Positions 1 through 10,065 are shown, counted from the first letter of the stretch. The stretch: DNA of 42,920 bases from Chara braunii (GCA_003427395.1 BFEA01000113.1:1487499-1530418); one strand, 5' to 3'. Notes: a model not told the origin generated them from the sequence alone. Numbers and translations are program-made.

Positions 1-71
<71 letters not shown>

Positions 72-88
72 TGCGCGCGCGCGCGCGC
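1..88. repeat. Compound microsatellite (CT)n then (GC)n
   Basis: Thirty-four CT dinucleotides (1-68) run straight into an alternating GT/GC tract (69-88). The tract starts at the window edge, so its full length is unknown. Confidence 0.97.
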
Positions 89-181
89 CATCCCCCTCCT
101 CGATTTCCGTACCCTAAGTCTGATCTAAACCCTTCATTCTCTCTTCATCTTGGCATGCGACTAACCTTTCACCACTCAGTT

Positions 182-305
182 GTCACATTGCCAGGGGGCA
201 AAAGGTGAAAGAACTTTGATCTCACTTGGTGGAAAGAGAGGGCGTCACATTGCCAAGGGGCAAAAGGTGAAAGACCTTTGATCTCACTTGGTGGAAAGAG
301 AGGGC
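182..305. repeat. 62-bp tandem duplication
   Basis: Two adjacent units of 62 bp (182-243 and 244-305) both begin GTCACATTGCCA and end in GGTGGAAAGAGAGGGC, with only a few differences. No coding potential is evident. This is a local duplication of unknown origin. Confidence 0.85.
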
Positions 306-1407
306 AAGGGGAGGGTTGTCGGTCCCTTGTGCCACCAAGAAGAAAAAGTGTTTTGAAGGTTGGAAGGACTTGTGAGCGCAAAGGACTTGAGAATTCAGAG
401 GACTTGAGGATTGATGAGTCCTAAGGATTGAAGGGAATTGTTGAGTGGACTCTGCCAACACCCCGACCGCATGAGAATAAGAAGAGGATGTTCTGGACAA
501 GGAAAGGATTGAAAATAAAAGGAACCGGAAAAAGAAAGAGAATAAGCATGCGGGAGGGATAATGTGTTGACCCCAAATGGGGGTTGTGTTTGTTCCCATA
601 TTGCCTTGAGAGTGCAGGTGAGTAACCAGCTAAGGTGCCGTTAGCGGGATTGTGCCCGGTGAGACCGGGTGGAGAGAGGGAAAGACGCAGAATGGGTTGT
701 AAACATAACCCTCACCCATGAATGAGGTCTATTTGTATAACGCTCCTTCTGGCAAGAAAATGAGGTCTTAAGTGTTTGACGTTGGCGAGAAAGTGTCGGA
801 TGATCGAGAGGACCACCAAATCGCATGAGTATGTGGGCGGGCCCCCCAAAAGACTAAGGGGTGTATAAACAAGCAACGAAGTACAATGCATGAAATGTGT
901 TTGGCGCATAAGTTGTAGGAAGCAAGCACGTAGATCGGCTAGAGGTCGGAGCATGGGGCGCCCTAGTGAGGTGGTAAGGGCCCCATGACTTAGCCAATCG
1001 GCCCAAGCCGAAGGGCGAGGTCGTCGACTCATCAATGTCGCTAGACTCCTGCGTGGCCCAAGGAGGACACTTGGCGCGCGCATAAAAGAAGACGAGCTCT
1101 CCAATAGCTCCTTGGATTGCATGAGTATTGTAAGCAACGATTGCCTGCGAATACAAGAGAGCATCGAGAATAACGCTTGTTAAAGATTTGCGAATACTAC
1201 CTACCTAGCGAAAAGGCTGAGCTACGTCCCCCAATGTCGAAGCTCTCTCGCTAGATGACCGACCCCCATCCATCTCATAGTACTAGGTGGGGATGTCCCT
1301 TAGACGAACGCTTCGCGCCCTGGGTATGCGCGTGGGCGGAGCAGAGCCAACTGGGACCCGCAATAGGGTCGACTTAGGCTCGAAAGTCTAACAGGGTGGG
1401 GCCCTAC
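306..1407. other. Unassigned intergenic/repeat-derived DNA
   Basis: I see no recognisable gene, LTR terminus or tRNA/rRNA fold here. The six-frame ORFs are short and lack any known motif. The segment ends at about 1407, where sequence alignable to the RT region of element G1 starts abruptly. It may therefore belong to whatever truncated G1, or be the far side of a deletion. Confidence 0.5.
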
Positions 1408-2975
1408 ACCGGGTACTCAATCAACGACTTCTTCAATTTCTTGAAGGCCGAGGTACAATCTTTGTCCTAGTTCCAAAGTGTTTCTTTGCTTAACAGTTTG
1501 CGTGATGGTGCAACTCTCATGGGTAATTGGGTAAGTCTAGGAACGACCGCAGTTCGGTTAATGTGTGCAGTGTTGGCCAATCCCTAATTGTTGCTATGTG
1601 TCTGTCTTCCACGCTGACTCCATCTCCATCTAACAAATGGCCTAAGTACAACACTTGACGCTTTGCCCATTCACACTTTTTTGGGTTCAACTTGAATTTC
1701 GTGGTGTGAGGCTTGTCTAAAATTAAATGCAGATGCTGCTATTGTTCCTCTAGCGTCTTGCCAAAAATCAAGATATCATATAAGTAAACTTGTCGAGTCC
1801 TTCACGAAAGAGATCATTCATGCATCTTTGGAAGGTAGCAGGGGCATTTGTTAGACCAAACGGCATGACTACAAACTCGTAGTGGTTGTAGCAAGTTCTA
1901 AAGGTCGTCTTGTGCTGGTTTTCGGGTTGTACTTCTATCTGATTGTAGCTCGACTTCAAGTCAAATTTGGAAAAGTACTTGCGTTTTGCACCCTCTCTAG
2001 TAGATCATCTATCCTGGGCAATGGCTTTGCGTTCTTCATTGTGATCGCGCTTAAACCCCTATAGTTCATGCACATTCTTAGACTGATGCACTGTACTGCG
2101 ATGAGCTAGGCTTAATCCACCCTTTCCATATCAGTTCATCTAGCTTCTTGCAGCTCATCGAATTATTTGCAAGACATTTGGTAGATGGAGCCCTCGGGAG
2201 TTTCGCTACCGGGCTATATCTCTATCCGGTGCTTGATTTCTCTCTCCACTACTCCTGTTAGGTTTTCTCCCACGTCAGTGAACTCTCTAAGCAGTTTTTC
2301 AATTGAGGGTGGCGTTTGCTCCTCCTCCTTCTTGCCCTCTAACCGGCCTAACATACATTACGAAAACTTCATCAACCAAATCGGCTTTGACCACGCGCGT
2401 GGCGCGCGTGGCGAACCCAGGGGCACTCATACAACAAAGGGACAGACTGGAATCCACTCCTGGACTCGTGAAACAACAACATTTTTTTTTGCCACCTTCA
2501 GGGCTGGGCAGCCAACGCTCATGCTTGCCCATCTTCACGTCAGCCCTTGCGGCCTCTCCCCAATCTGTCACTAGGATCAGGTCAAAAGGTAGGTTGTTCT
2601 CCACTGAGAGGGTTAGGGAGTGCATAACTTTCTTTTCCTTGTTCCCCCCCTCTAACTGGAAGTATTCCTTTACCCCTTCGACGTAATCTTCTACTCTTAT
2701 TTCACGATTGTCTGCCAGCCTGCTCACGACCGTCTTGTCCAATTTCAAAACCTTCATGTCGAGGTGCATCTTCTGCAGTCCCTTTCAGCTAATGTAGCTA
2801 CGAGTAGATCCACTATCAACTAACGCACCTACTCTCTCTTTGCTTATTCCTACATCTGGTAATATTAGTTGTCGTTTACTCTTCGTCTTCATTTCGGTCG
2901 AAGCTTGGCGATGAGTGATCAGCTCCTCACCGATGCTTGCGAGGGAACCACCCAGAGAGATCCTAGCACAAGCAG
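1408..2975 (-). pseudogene. pol: G1 pol fragment: protease and reverse transcriptase (broken)
   Basis: In life this polyprotein would process Gag-Pol and copy element RNA in cytoplasmic particles. On the minus strand a retropepsin motif LVDSGSTRSYIS lies at about 2785-2820, followed at once by a TGA (2785-2787) where G3 has Lys. The rest of protease is open from 2769 to 2299 and contains LPFDLILVTDWGEA. RT motifs follow: [16 protein letters not shown] and [16 protein letters not shown] (1959-1768). The catalytic YLDD segment is damaged by a small deletion near 1790, so only DILIF-like remains follow it. RT thumb similarity continues to about 1408. About 50 bp are also missing near 2070-2110. 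Clearly a pseudogene; family assignment is firm. Confidence 0.88.
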
Positions 2976-2979
2976 TCTC

Positions 2980-3605
2980 GAGAGGTGGTTAACGGGTCCA
3001 CTAATATTCAACACTTAAACAGGTACTGAAGTTTTGAACATGCCTCCCCTAAAACAAAACAAAAGAGGGGGAAGAGGCGCGGGTTCAGGTTTTTCAGCAT
3101 CTTCACTACTTTCAAAGTTGAATCTTCAACGTTAATGTACATCTAGACTATGAAATTTCAAATTTATGAAATTCCTAAAGTGGTGAAGGTGCTGAAAATT
3201 ATGAACAACCCCTCAAAGAAAACAAAACAGGGGGAGGGCGAAGGGGTTTATAACTTTTAGGGTTTTCACCACTTCAAAATTTTCAAAATCTTCAGTGTCA
3301 AATCCATTTGAATGCCTCAAGGGGGTGTTCAAAATTTTCAGCACCTTCACCACTTCACAGTTTTCAGAATCTTCAACGTCTATTTGCATTGGGATATAAG
3401 GGGGGCATTCATAATATTCAATATTTTCAACGCTTTAAAATTTTCAAAATGTTCAACATTATCCAGAGGGGGGGGGGGAGCATTCAAAATTTTCAACGCC
3501 TTTTAAATTGTTGAAACCCGATTTTAAAAACTTCAAAATCATTGAATCTTTCCCACTTCAGAATTACTTTCAGTGGATTCTGCAAGCTGTTGACCACTTG
3601 TGGTG
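2980..3605. mobile_element. F: MITE-like AT-rich insertion in G1
   Basis: Comparison with the uninterrupted G2 copy (around 32690) shows about 620 bp of extra DNA in G1. It sits between GTCTC (2975-2979) and GTCTT (3606-3610), which could be a slightly decayed 5-bp target duplication. The ends carry a weak terminal inverted repeat (AGGTGGTTAACGG against the complement of CTGTTGACCACTT, about 10 of 13 matching). The interior is non-coding and built from variants of TTCAAAATTTTCARC. Insertion is well supported by the comparison; the MITE label is an inference from size, ends and lack of ORFs. Confidence 0.6.
3177..3355. repeat. Internal inverted repeat inside F
   Basis: The arm 3177-3212, containing GTGGTGAAGGTGCTGAAAAT, is almost perfectly complementary to 3321-3355 (ATTTTCAGCACCTTCACCAC core). 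A roughly 108-bp loop separates the arms, so a long hairpin is possible. Confidence 0.8.
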
Positions 3606-3610
3606 GTCTT

Positions 3611-5600
3611 TGGATAACTAATTGGGTGGGGCCTATGTCAGTCTTTGCCATAGTGCCCTTCAGACAGGAGGGTGCCTGTGCAACACGCGCTACTATCTGT
3701 TTGTCTGTGTCTAAAGGCCCAGTAGGAACATCTGCGACTCGTACTGGCTGTTCCCTTTTGGGTGGCGGTAATCAAGGCAGAGATAGACAATGTGGCTAGG
3801 ATCACCCACATTTTAAGCACTGGTCGGCGTTAAGCCTTTGCTGCCACATTGATTTCTCGATACCCATTTCTTTCAAAGGCTCACCTTCAACAAGCCCTGG
3901 TTGCGCTGGCCATGACTTGCACCCTCTGCCCCGTCCAACTGTGGAGGGAGAACCGCGTCCACCTTGTGGGGAACCATAACCCTTACCTCCCGCGTAATAG
4001 CTACCTTCGCTACTACTCCCCTAGGTGCCACGTCCTCTTCCTCCACCCCTTCCCCGACCTCCTCTTCCTCCTTGTTGCCCTCCCTCGTAGGCTGCAACAG
4101 CCGAATAGTCCTCTCCTTGGGCTACATGGTTGTTGTTGGGCTCTTCCAGTCCGTAATCTATGTTTTCGTAGTGCTTCCACTCCCCCTCCCTCGAACGTGA
4201 CTAGAAGGTTGTCCTTCCCTTTTATACTTCCTCCTATAGTTTTATTCTTCCATCGGCCTCCTTTCTGCAGGTCCTTCCAATAATGATAGTAATTGGCCTC
4301 CATCAGGAAGCCGGCCTGATCTAGAGAGATCTTACTAAATTTCTCGTTAGTCATGTCGTCCTCTTCCGTACGAGGGTACAGGGTGGTCCTCAGGGGATTA
4401 GGCATAACTCTCGCAAAGTTATTTAGAATCTGAGTGGGTGTCAGACCGTGCTCGGGACATTGCAATAACTCATCCATGGTGGCTGTCAACGTAGCGACAC
4501 TCTTCCATTTTCGATCAGCTATATTGAGGATTAAGTGTTGTGTACGTCGGGCCAGGTTCTCATCTTCGAACCACTCCTTCAGGGCCTTAAGGAAATCCTC
4601 TATGCGAGTGCGCTTAAAGTGTTCCACCATTGACAAACAATTTGCCTCCTTTATTAGGGAGCTGGCAAAATTGGCGGCATCCCCACCAAGGCACGAGTTC
4701 ACCATCAAGACACGGTCCCAATATGGAATCAATTGTGCATACATATACTTGCCCATCTGCGCCTCCCACTGATAAAAGTTTTCTTCCCTCTTCCCGTTGT
4801 ACGTCCAGGGAAGCTTCACCTTCGTCTTTTCTCTCCTTTCTCTCCCTTCCAACCGATTGTGATCTAGCTTTCTGTCCCCCTCCTCCTTCGGGCCTCCGTC
4901 ACCGTCATCTCCATCATCTCCACCTTCACCTCCATCAGCACTTCTTGACTTCATGGTGTCGATGGTGTCTACTAACCTCGAGGTGAATATTCCTTCCTAT
5001 TGTTGTGCATATCCCTGGACGCACTCATCTATCTGGTGGATAGTGACACTTAGGTAGCTGTTCCAAGTGCCTTTGGACTCGTGATTGTGTTGTTCAAGTC
5101 GGGCGATTGACTTATGGCAGCGAGTTCCTGGTTAGTATGTAACAGGGCGTTGACCATGAGGGTACGATCGTCTTTCCATTCACCCTCACGGCCCTTCTGC
5201 TCCTTGAGCTGGTGTTCAATCTCCTCCCCTTCAACTTTCAGCCACCTTGTCTCATCCAGCTCCACCCTTTTCTTTATCAGGAGCCGCTGATGCAATTCTT
5301 GATCTCTCTCCTGCATCAGCAGCTCTCTCTCAGCATCGTCCTTTGCCGCCTCCAATTTTGCTGTGAGTTCTGCCCTCTCAGCCTCTGACTCTTTTGCCCA
5401 CTCATCCTTCCTGAACTCAAATTTCTCCATCCACGTTTAGGTGTCAATTGGGTAGAAGTGCAGTTGACTGGACTGTCTCCTTTTGGTACGCATTCCTCCT
5501 TCAACCTTGTTGCTGGGGTCATCCAGCCTCACCTCTTCTTCTTCTTCTTCTTCTTCTTCTTCTTCTTCTTCTTCTTCTTCTTCTTCTTCTTCTTCTTCGT

Positions 5601-5649
<49 letters not shown>

Positions 5650-5976
5650 AACCTGTTTTTCTTTTTTTTCCAATGATTTTAGCTTCTCCTCCAAGTCTCT
5701 TTTCTCCTTCTCCAATCTTTCTTTCTCCTCCTCTTTCTTCATCTTTTTCTCCTCCTTTTTCTCCTCCTTTTTCTCCTCCTCCTCCTTCCTCTTCTCCACC
5801 AGCCTCCTATCAATTTCGGCCTTCTGTTCAGCGGTGTACGGCTGGGTGGACACTCTGGACCAACTCACGACATCCATACCAAAAGTCCGAGCAAATCCCA
5901 GTGGAAAGAGGAAACGGAGGAGGGGGCCCCATATAGCAGACAGGGCCAAGAAGCCAAACATCGGGTAGTCATCCAT
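3611..5976 (-). pseudogene. gag: G1 gag (broken): coiled-coil, capsid, RGG, zinc knuckle
   Basis: Gag packages the element RNA. The start chosen is ATG at 5976, because MDDYP follows the ATG in all three G copies. In order: a hydrophobic N-terminal stretch (GFLALSAIWGPLLRFLFPLG), a Lys/Glu coiled coil, microsatellite-coded poly-Val and poly-Glu tracts (5531-5646), a second helical region (5430-5050), a capsid region starting KVKLPWTYNGKREENFYQW (about 4820 downward), a Gly/Arg-rich stretch (about 4110-3950) and a CCHC-like knuckle (3819-3778) containing QCLKCG. Breaks: TAA at 5437-5439 (G2 has Gln), a stop near 5010, a frameshift near 4190 between capsid and RGG, and a frameshift inside the knuckle. 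The usual gag stop is replaced by TAC just after the conserved AAAAGGG. Confidence 0.88.
5531..5646. repeat. (TTC)n then (TAC)n microsatellite inside G1 gag
   Basis: A long TTC run (about 5535-5597) is followed by a TAC/CTA run (about 5600-5646). Read on the minus strand in the gag frame these give poly-Glu and poly-Val. G2 (34594-34640) and G3 (37602-37645) carry only the Glu-coding triplet run at the same place. Confidence 0.95.
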
Positions 5977-6957
5977 GTCGAGGGCCGGCACAGGTAAGTT
6001 GACTCCGCCTCCTGACCACTTAAACCTACCCTTCAACACTTAACAGTCCTCGATACTTGCACTAATCCTAACCTAAATCAGGGTCTGACAAACTATTTCC
6101 CTTCCCACTTCTGTCACTACAGCTCTCCTGACAACCGGTGGGCAACCGGTAGTTTAAGGTCAGCCAGCACAGACCTCAGGAATTCTTTAAGGACGCAAAC
6201 AGGACGTTGTGCCCACCGATATGAAGGATTGCTCTCAATACTTGGACTGGTCCTCACTGATTGCAGCGGTTTTCGGGTATAACTACCACCAGCGAATGGC
6301 CGGCTGGTCAGTACCGGCCTTGGAGGATCTCCTTGGCGTCTTCAACTGGTGGACCTTATGTCTCACCCCTACTCTTTCCGTGCATTATACAGCTGGCGAA
6401 CCCTACTGCCCTCTACAACTCCTCACTGTGTCCTGTCCAGTCTTCAGTTGCACGCCGGTCAGTACCGGTCATTGGGCCTAGCCGGGTTGTTTTACGAGCG
6501 CCCACTGCTCATTGCTCGTGCTCCCTACTAAGGTAGGTCTGGGGATACCTCTAGCTGGCAGTTGCTACCCATGACCTAGACCACACATTCACAAATTTGC
6601 AGACTCGAAAACAGCAAAGAGTCTTTAGTTCTATCAGCTGACGTCAACAGAAAACCTAATTGCAGCAGAGGTCGACAGGATATTACGTAGGAAGGTACCA
6701 TTCACAACAAAATTCAAATTGCATGAAACGACAGGGCCATGGCAACGACCACACATTCACAGACTTGCAGACTCGAAAACAGCAAAGAGTTAAGTTCTAT
6801 CAGCTGACGTCAACAGAAAACCTAATTGCAGCAGATGTCACCAGGATATTACGTAGGAAGGTATCCCGATCTCTTTCCCCTTTTTTTTGAAAAAAATAAT
6901 TTGTATTGCCCACCGGCCTTCTTCCTTGCCAGCGCCTCAACTCCGAGCGGATGCAGC
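5977..6957 (-). other. G1 untranslated leader
   Basis: About 980 bp lie between the primer-binding site and the gag ATG, similar in length to the G3 leader (36369-37311). No ORF of note was seen. The stretch holds several ACCGGT/GTACCGG palindromes (6140-6475) and a roughly 120-bp direct repeat. G2 matches its gag-proximal part until G3 interrupts G2 at 35062. Confidence 0.7.
6579..6864. repeat. 120-bp direct repeat in the G1 leader
   Basis: 6579-6698 and 6747-6864 both begin GACCACACATTCACA and run through TATCAGCTGACGTCAACAGA to TATTACGTAGGAAGGTA. They differ at a handful of positions and are separated by 48 bp. Confidence 0.9.
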
Positions 6958-6977
6958 GGGAACCAGCTCTGATACCA
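6958..6977 (-). promoter_or_regulatory. G1 primer-binding site
   Basis: On the minus strand TGGTATCAGAGC begins one base inside the LTR end. These 12 bases are the complement of the 3' end of plant initiator-Met tRNA, the standard primer for many plant gypsy elements. The match weakens after this core. The site fixes orientation and the inner LTR edge. Confidence 0.85.
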
Positions 6978-6978
6978 C

Positions 6979-7732
6979 TGAAATGAGGCAAGTACTCGTC
7001 AAGTTCCACCTCACGTACATCAATGAACATTTCACATGAGAGCTCACAAGTTAGAAGCCAACCCGAGATACAATCAACACATGAAGATGTCGTCCCCAAA
7101 ATTATTATCAATATACAAGAAGCGTTTGTCTCCAGCGGCTATGCCACACACACACACACAACGGATCTCAGCCAGATAGCGGCTATGGCTCGCTCTGCCT
7201 CACTCTCTCTCTGGATTGTCACCCTGGATACACCCACTCGGGTAAGCCCTTGGTGGCTATGGTTGCCCTCCTCCTATGCTACCCCTAACCTAGCCAGGGA
7301 GTAGCTCGCGGGTGCTCTGTTCTTCTTCAGGTGCACAGTGCCCAAGTTCCCTTAACGCACAAGCAGCAGTGTCGCTTCCGCATCTCGCAACTGAACAAGT
7401 GATGAGTCGCTGCACTGTAGCAGCTAAATATAGGACTTGGCTTGACTTGGCCTGCTTCAGACCGGTAACGGTTGGCCGCGGCCTGTCTGCTGCAAACATT
7501 TTGTCGGGCTGGTACCTTCCGGACTTTCCTAGGACATGCTGCAAAATTGGAGTTGGGACTGTCGGACTTGACTGGACTCTTCGCGACATTTTTCTTTTCC
7601 GGTACCGGACGGACTTCTACAGACCTACGACTTTTCGGTACCGACACCTTCCAGCCTACGATGCTTCAGCCTACGGACCTGATGCCCTATACCAGGACAG
7701 CCTGGGACTAGGACACTTCGTGAATCCATTCA
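6979..7732 (-). repeat. G1 5' LTR
   Basis: 754 bp with matching termini: TGAAATGAGG at the low-coordinate end and CCATTCA at the high end, so both strands start TG and end CA. It aligns over its whole length with the G2 3' LTR at 8807-9659, which is about 100 bp longer. A TATA-like box lies at 7425-7432. The outer flank is ordinary sequence starting TTTTGG. Confidence 0.88.
7425..7432 (-). promoter_or_regulatory. Probable TATA box of the G1 LTR
   Basis: TATATTTA on the minus strand, in the context CCAAGTCCTATATTTAGC. It is conserved in the sister LTR at 9298-9305 and correctly oriented for transcription into gag. Confidence 0.5.
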
Positions 7733-8433
7733 TTTTGGAAATGAAGCCGAAAACAAGGCAGCATAAAAATGTGACAATGTACAACCAAGCTGCAGGCAAG
7801 GATGATGAGGCATCAGTTGAGTTGAAACTTGGAAGATATATGTTTTTTGTTTTCGTGTTTAGTAACTTTGGTTGGAAAGATCATCGACTCTCAGCCATTG
7901 TTTTCAACTTGTGTTTTTGTTACAGGCTTATCGGAGGGTGGGTGCCCAGCTTACAATCAAAGCAGACAAGGTCCTTGGAGTCATTGGAGTCGCGGATGTT
8001 ACTCCTCTCATGGTAATGTAACTGTACAATTTTGCAAGCTCCACAAAGTGTCAAACATTTCTGGTCCACATCTGGAAGTTGTTGTCAAAGATTTGGTCTA
8101 CTCGTCCTGAAAGGCGGATACAGGGGACCTCTCCACAGGAAGAGGGTATTAAATGAGGGAAAAAGAAACACCAGCTCTGATGCTGAGCATCCTGTGTTCA
8201 CTTCTTCTGGCTGTGAGCAGTTGGGATTGACCCCTATTAAAAATTTTGCTGTGTCTTGTATCTTCCAAATCGGCATAGTATTTCTGCTGCCATTGGGGAA
8301 TTCGCATTTGTTCTGTTCTTTTCTTTGTTTCCCTAGATGCTGCAAATCATCTGCAGCTGGGCATTGGGATGGATTCGCTTGAATCGCCTTCTTGAACTGA
8401 CACTTAGCTGATGTCCTTAGGAACTTTGGTCCA
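7733..8433 (+). other. Low-copy island with exon/intron-like signals
   Basis: This stretch is not similar to any of the elements here. It contains an 87-bp open segment with splice-like borders (7926-8012), a T-rich stretch ending TTTGTTTCCCTAG (about 8324-8336), and an open 7738-7835 stretch starting EMKPKTRQHKNV. It may be a remnant of a host gene, or captured gene DNA, trapped between two retrotransposons. No product is recognised. Confidence 0.35.
7926..8012 (+). CDS. Candidate exon of an unrecognised gene (87 bp)
   Basis: The segment is preceded by a pyrimidine-rich tract ending TTTTTGTTACAG (to 7925) and followed by a GTAATG donor (8013 on). It is exactly 29 codons with both borders in phase 0. 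The translation starts AYRRVGAQLTIKADK and ends GVADVTPLM; the alternating hydrophobic pattern looks like folded protein rather than chance. A possible downstream acceptor lies at 8336, where one frame reads DAANHLQLGIGMD to a stop. The upstream exon lacks an obvious GT donor. I do not recognise the family. It could be a decayed host gene fragment or coincidence. Confidence 0.3.
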
Positions 8434-8806
8434 ACAGTAAGCACATTTGCTCAGTGAACGTAGTAAACTGGCCTGATTGTTCTGCGACATAGTTTCTTTG
8501 ATGAGAGGACAACCAGATTACTTCGCGTCATACGCTCTCTGCTGTCAACTCATAGGCTATTTGTGTCCTTGATGGCATGTGAAACAGTAAGCACATTTGC
8601 TGAGTGAACGTAGTAAACTGGCCTGATTGTTGTGCGACATAGTTTCTTTGATGAGAGGACAACCAGATTACTTCGCGGCATACGCTCTCTGCTGTCAACT
8701 CATAGGCTATTTGTGTCAGTTTCTTTGATGAGAGGACAACCAGATTACTTCGCGGCATACGCTCTCTGCTGTCAACTCATAGGCTATTTGTGTCCTTGAT
8801 GGCATG
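8434..8806. repeat. 150-bp tandem repeat, 2.6 copies
   Basis: Copy 1 (8434-8583) begins ACAGTAAGCACATTTGCT. Copy 2 (8584-8717) is truncated before its last 16 bp. Copy 3 (8718-8806) contains only the second half, starting AGTTTCTTTGATGAG. All share CAACCAGATTACTTCGCG. The last copy ends exactly where the G2 3' LTR starts (8807). The repeat unit even includes GGCATGTGAA, which overlaps the first LTR bases. Confidence 0.9.
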
Positions 8807-9659
8807 TGAAATGAGCCAAGTACTCGTCAAGTTCAACCTCGCATACATCAAAGAGCATTCACATGAGAGTTCACACGTGAGAAGCCAAATCGAGATACAA
8901 TCAACACTTGAAGATGTCGTCTCCAATATTATTTTCAATATACAAGATTGTTGGTCTCCAGTGGCTCTGCCACACACACGCACAACGGATCTCAACCAGA
9001 CAGCGGCTATGGCTTCTCCCCTCCTCTCCTCTCTCTCGCTGACTTGACTCGCTCTGCCTCACTCTCTCTCCTGTCTACCCTAGATCGGTACCCTGGATAC
9101 ACCCACTCAGGTAGCTTACACCTTGGTGGCTATGGCCGCCGTCCTCCTGCTCTACCACTGGCCTAGCTATGGAGTATCACTGAAGCGCCCTCTTCTTCTT
9201 AGGCTGCACAGTGCCCAAGTTGCCTTAACGCACAAGCAGCAGCAGCGCTTCCGCATCTCGCAACTGAACAAGTGGTGAACCACTGCACTGTAGGAGCTAA
9301 ATATAGGACTTGGCCTGGCCTCGGTTGGCTTGGCTTGGCTTGGCCTGCTTCAGACCGGCACCGCTCGGCCGCGGCCCGTCTGCTGCAAACATTTTGTCGG
9401 TCCGGTAGCTTCTGGACTTTCCTGGGACATGCTGCAAAATTGGACGTGGGACTGTTGGACTGGAATGGACGCTCCTGGACTTTTATTGTTGGGTACCGGA
9501 CGGACTCCTACCGACCTACGATGCTCGGTACCAGTACCTACCGACCTACGACACTTCGGTCTCTAGACCCTACAGCCTACCCTACGGGATGGCCCTGGGA
9601 CTTCGGACTTGTAGGGACCCTGGGACCGGGACTGGGTGTCTGCAGCGCGAATCCTTTCA
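8807..9659 (-). repeat. G2 3' LTR
   Basis: 853 bp, beginning TGAAATGAGCC and ending CCTTTCA, alignable with the G1 5' LTR at 6979-7732. The pol C-terminus and tract-like site lie at its right edge and no primer-binding site lies at its left, which identifies it as the 3' LTR of a minus-strand element. The matching 5' LTR would be beyond G3, outside the window. Confidence 0.88.
9298..9305 (-). promoter_or_regulatory. TATA-like box of the G2 3' LTR
   Basis: TATATTTA on the minus strand at the same position as in the G1 LTR (7425-7432), in the same GGACTTGG/CCAAGTCC context. Confidence 0.45.
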
Positions 9660-9672
9660 TTCCCGGCGGCCT
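9660..9672 (-). promoter_or_regulatory. G2 polypurine-tract-like site
   Basis: On the minus strand GGCCGCCGGGA directly precedes the LTR start TGAAAGG. G3 has the closely similar GGCCGGCGAGAG at 42341-42352 in the same place. It would prime plus-strand DNA synthesis. It is unusually C-containing for such a tract. Confidence 0.55.
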
Positions 9673-9704
9673 AATGTCGAGGTCCTCCGGGAAAAATCAT
9701 AACT

Positions 9705-10065
9705 TCATCGATCATACACATTCACTCCCCATCTAGCCCTCTCATAATAGGAGACAATATGAGGGGCTGTTTGTATTAGTTCCTGCCCGGGGAACCAGCG
9801 GTCTTCACTGGGTCCCTGATAGGCGAATCTGACTTTGTATTGCCTTTGCGGTATCCGTCAGCGACCTGTACGGAAAGTATCTTCAGCCACTATTTGGTCC
9901 ATATCAGGTGGAATCATGGAACGTCGAGAGGGAAACTGATCGTTTGTAATCCACGGAAGCAACTTAGATGCCTGGAATACTGGATACATATGCAGGTGGG
10001 GTGGAATCTCGATAGTGTAGGACGGACCATCTGCCTCTCCTTTGACATCTAAGACTTGCCATGGC
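9705..10065 (-). pseudogene. pol: G2 pol C-terminal end (integrase C-terminal domain)
   Basis: Minus-strand translation from 10065 reads WQVLDVKGEADGPSYTIEIPPHL and continues HMYPVFQASKLLPWITNDQF. The final part reads KVRFAYQGPSEDRWFPGQEL and ends in TGA at 9705-9707. The G3 pol terminus (about 41937-42314) has the same order of motifs. This is the post-core domain that binds DNA, followed by a divergent chromodomain-like tail. An in-frame stop follows FRTGR near 9835. The upstream part continues across K at 29548. Confidence 0.88.
10061..10065. repeat. Left target-site duplication of K (ATGGC)
   Basis: ATGGC directly precedes the LTR start TGTTACGG (10066) and is repeated directly after the LTR end GTCACA at 29543-29547. 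Five bp is the usual duplication length for Ty3/gypsy integrases. Confidence 0.93.

Larger units (their letters stand above)
1408..7732 (-). mobile_element. G1: Ty3/gypsy LTR retrotransposon, 3'-truncated
   Basis: Read on the minus strand the order is 5' LTR (6979-7732), primer-binding site (6958-6977), leader, gag (starting at 5976), protease and reverse transcriptase. The element stops at about 1408 within the RT/RNase H connection; RNase H, integrase and the 3' LTR are absent. The internal sequence aligns throughout with G2 and more distantly with G3. A 0.6-kb foreign segment (2980-3605) separates the gag zinc knuckle from protease. Many stops and frameshifts make this a dead copy. Confidence 0.9.
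8807..10065 (-). mobile_element. G2 left part (3' LTR and integrase C-terminus)
   Basis: Minus-strand Ty3/gypsy element of the G1 family, split by element K at 10065/29543. This piece holds the 3' LTR (8807-9659), a GC-rich polypurine-tract-like site and the last 120 or so codons of pol. The continuation is at 29543-35061. The ATGGC duplication on both sides of K proves the two parts were once contiguous. Confidence 0.9.

Noticed and set aside
5448-5968. Plus-strand poly-Ser/poly-Thr, poly-Leu and poly-Phe ORFs
   Set aside because: They are antisense readings of the microsatellite in G1 gag; the minus-strand frame has family homology.
7312-8016. 234-codon plus-strand ORF
   Set aside because: Its first 420 bp lie in the G1 LTR and the rest in unrelated flank, so it is a chance fusion. 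The exon-like segment within it reads better in another frame.
8434-8806. Repeat array as a CRISPR array
   Set aside because: Units are 150 bp with no short repeat/unique spacer pattern, and the DNA is eukaryotic.
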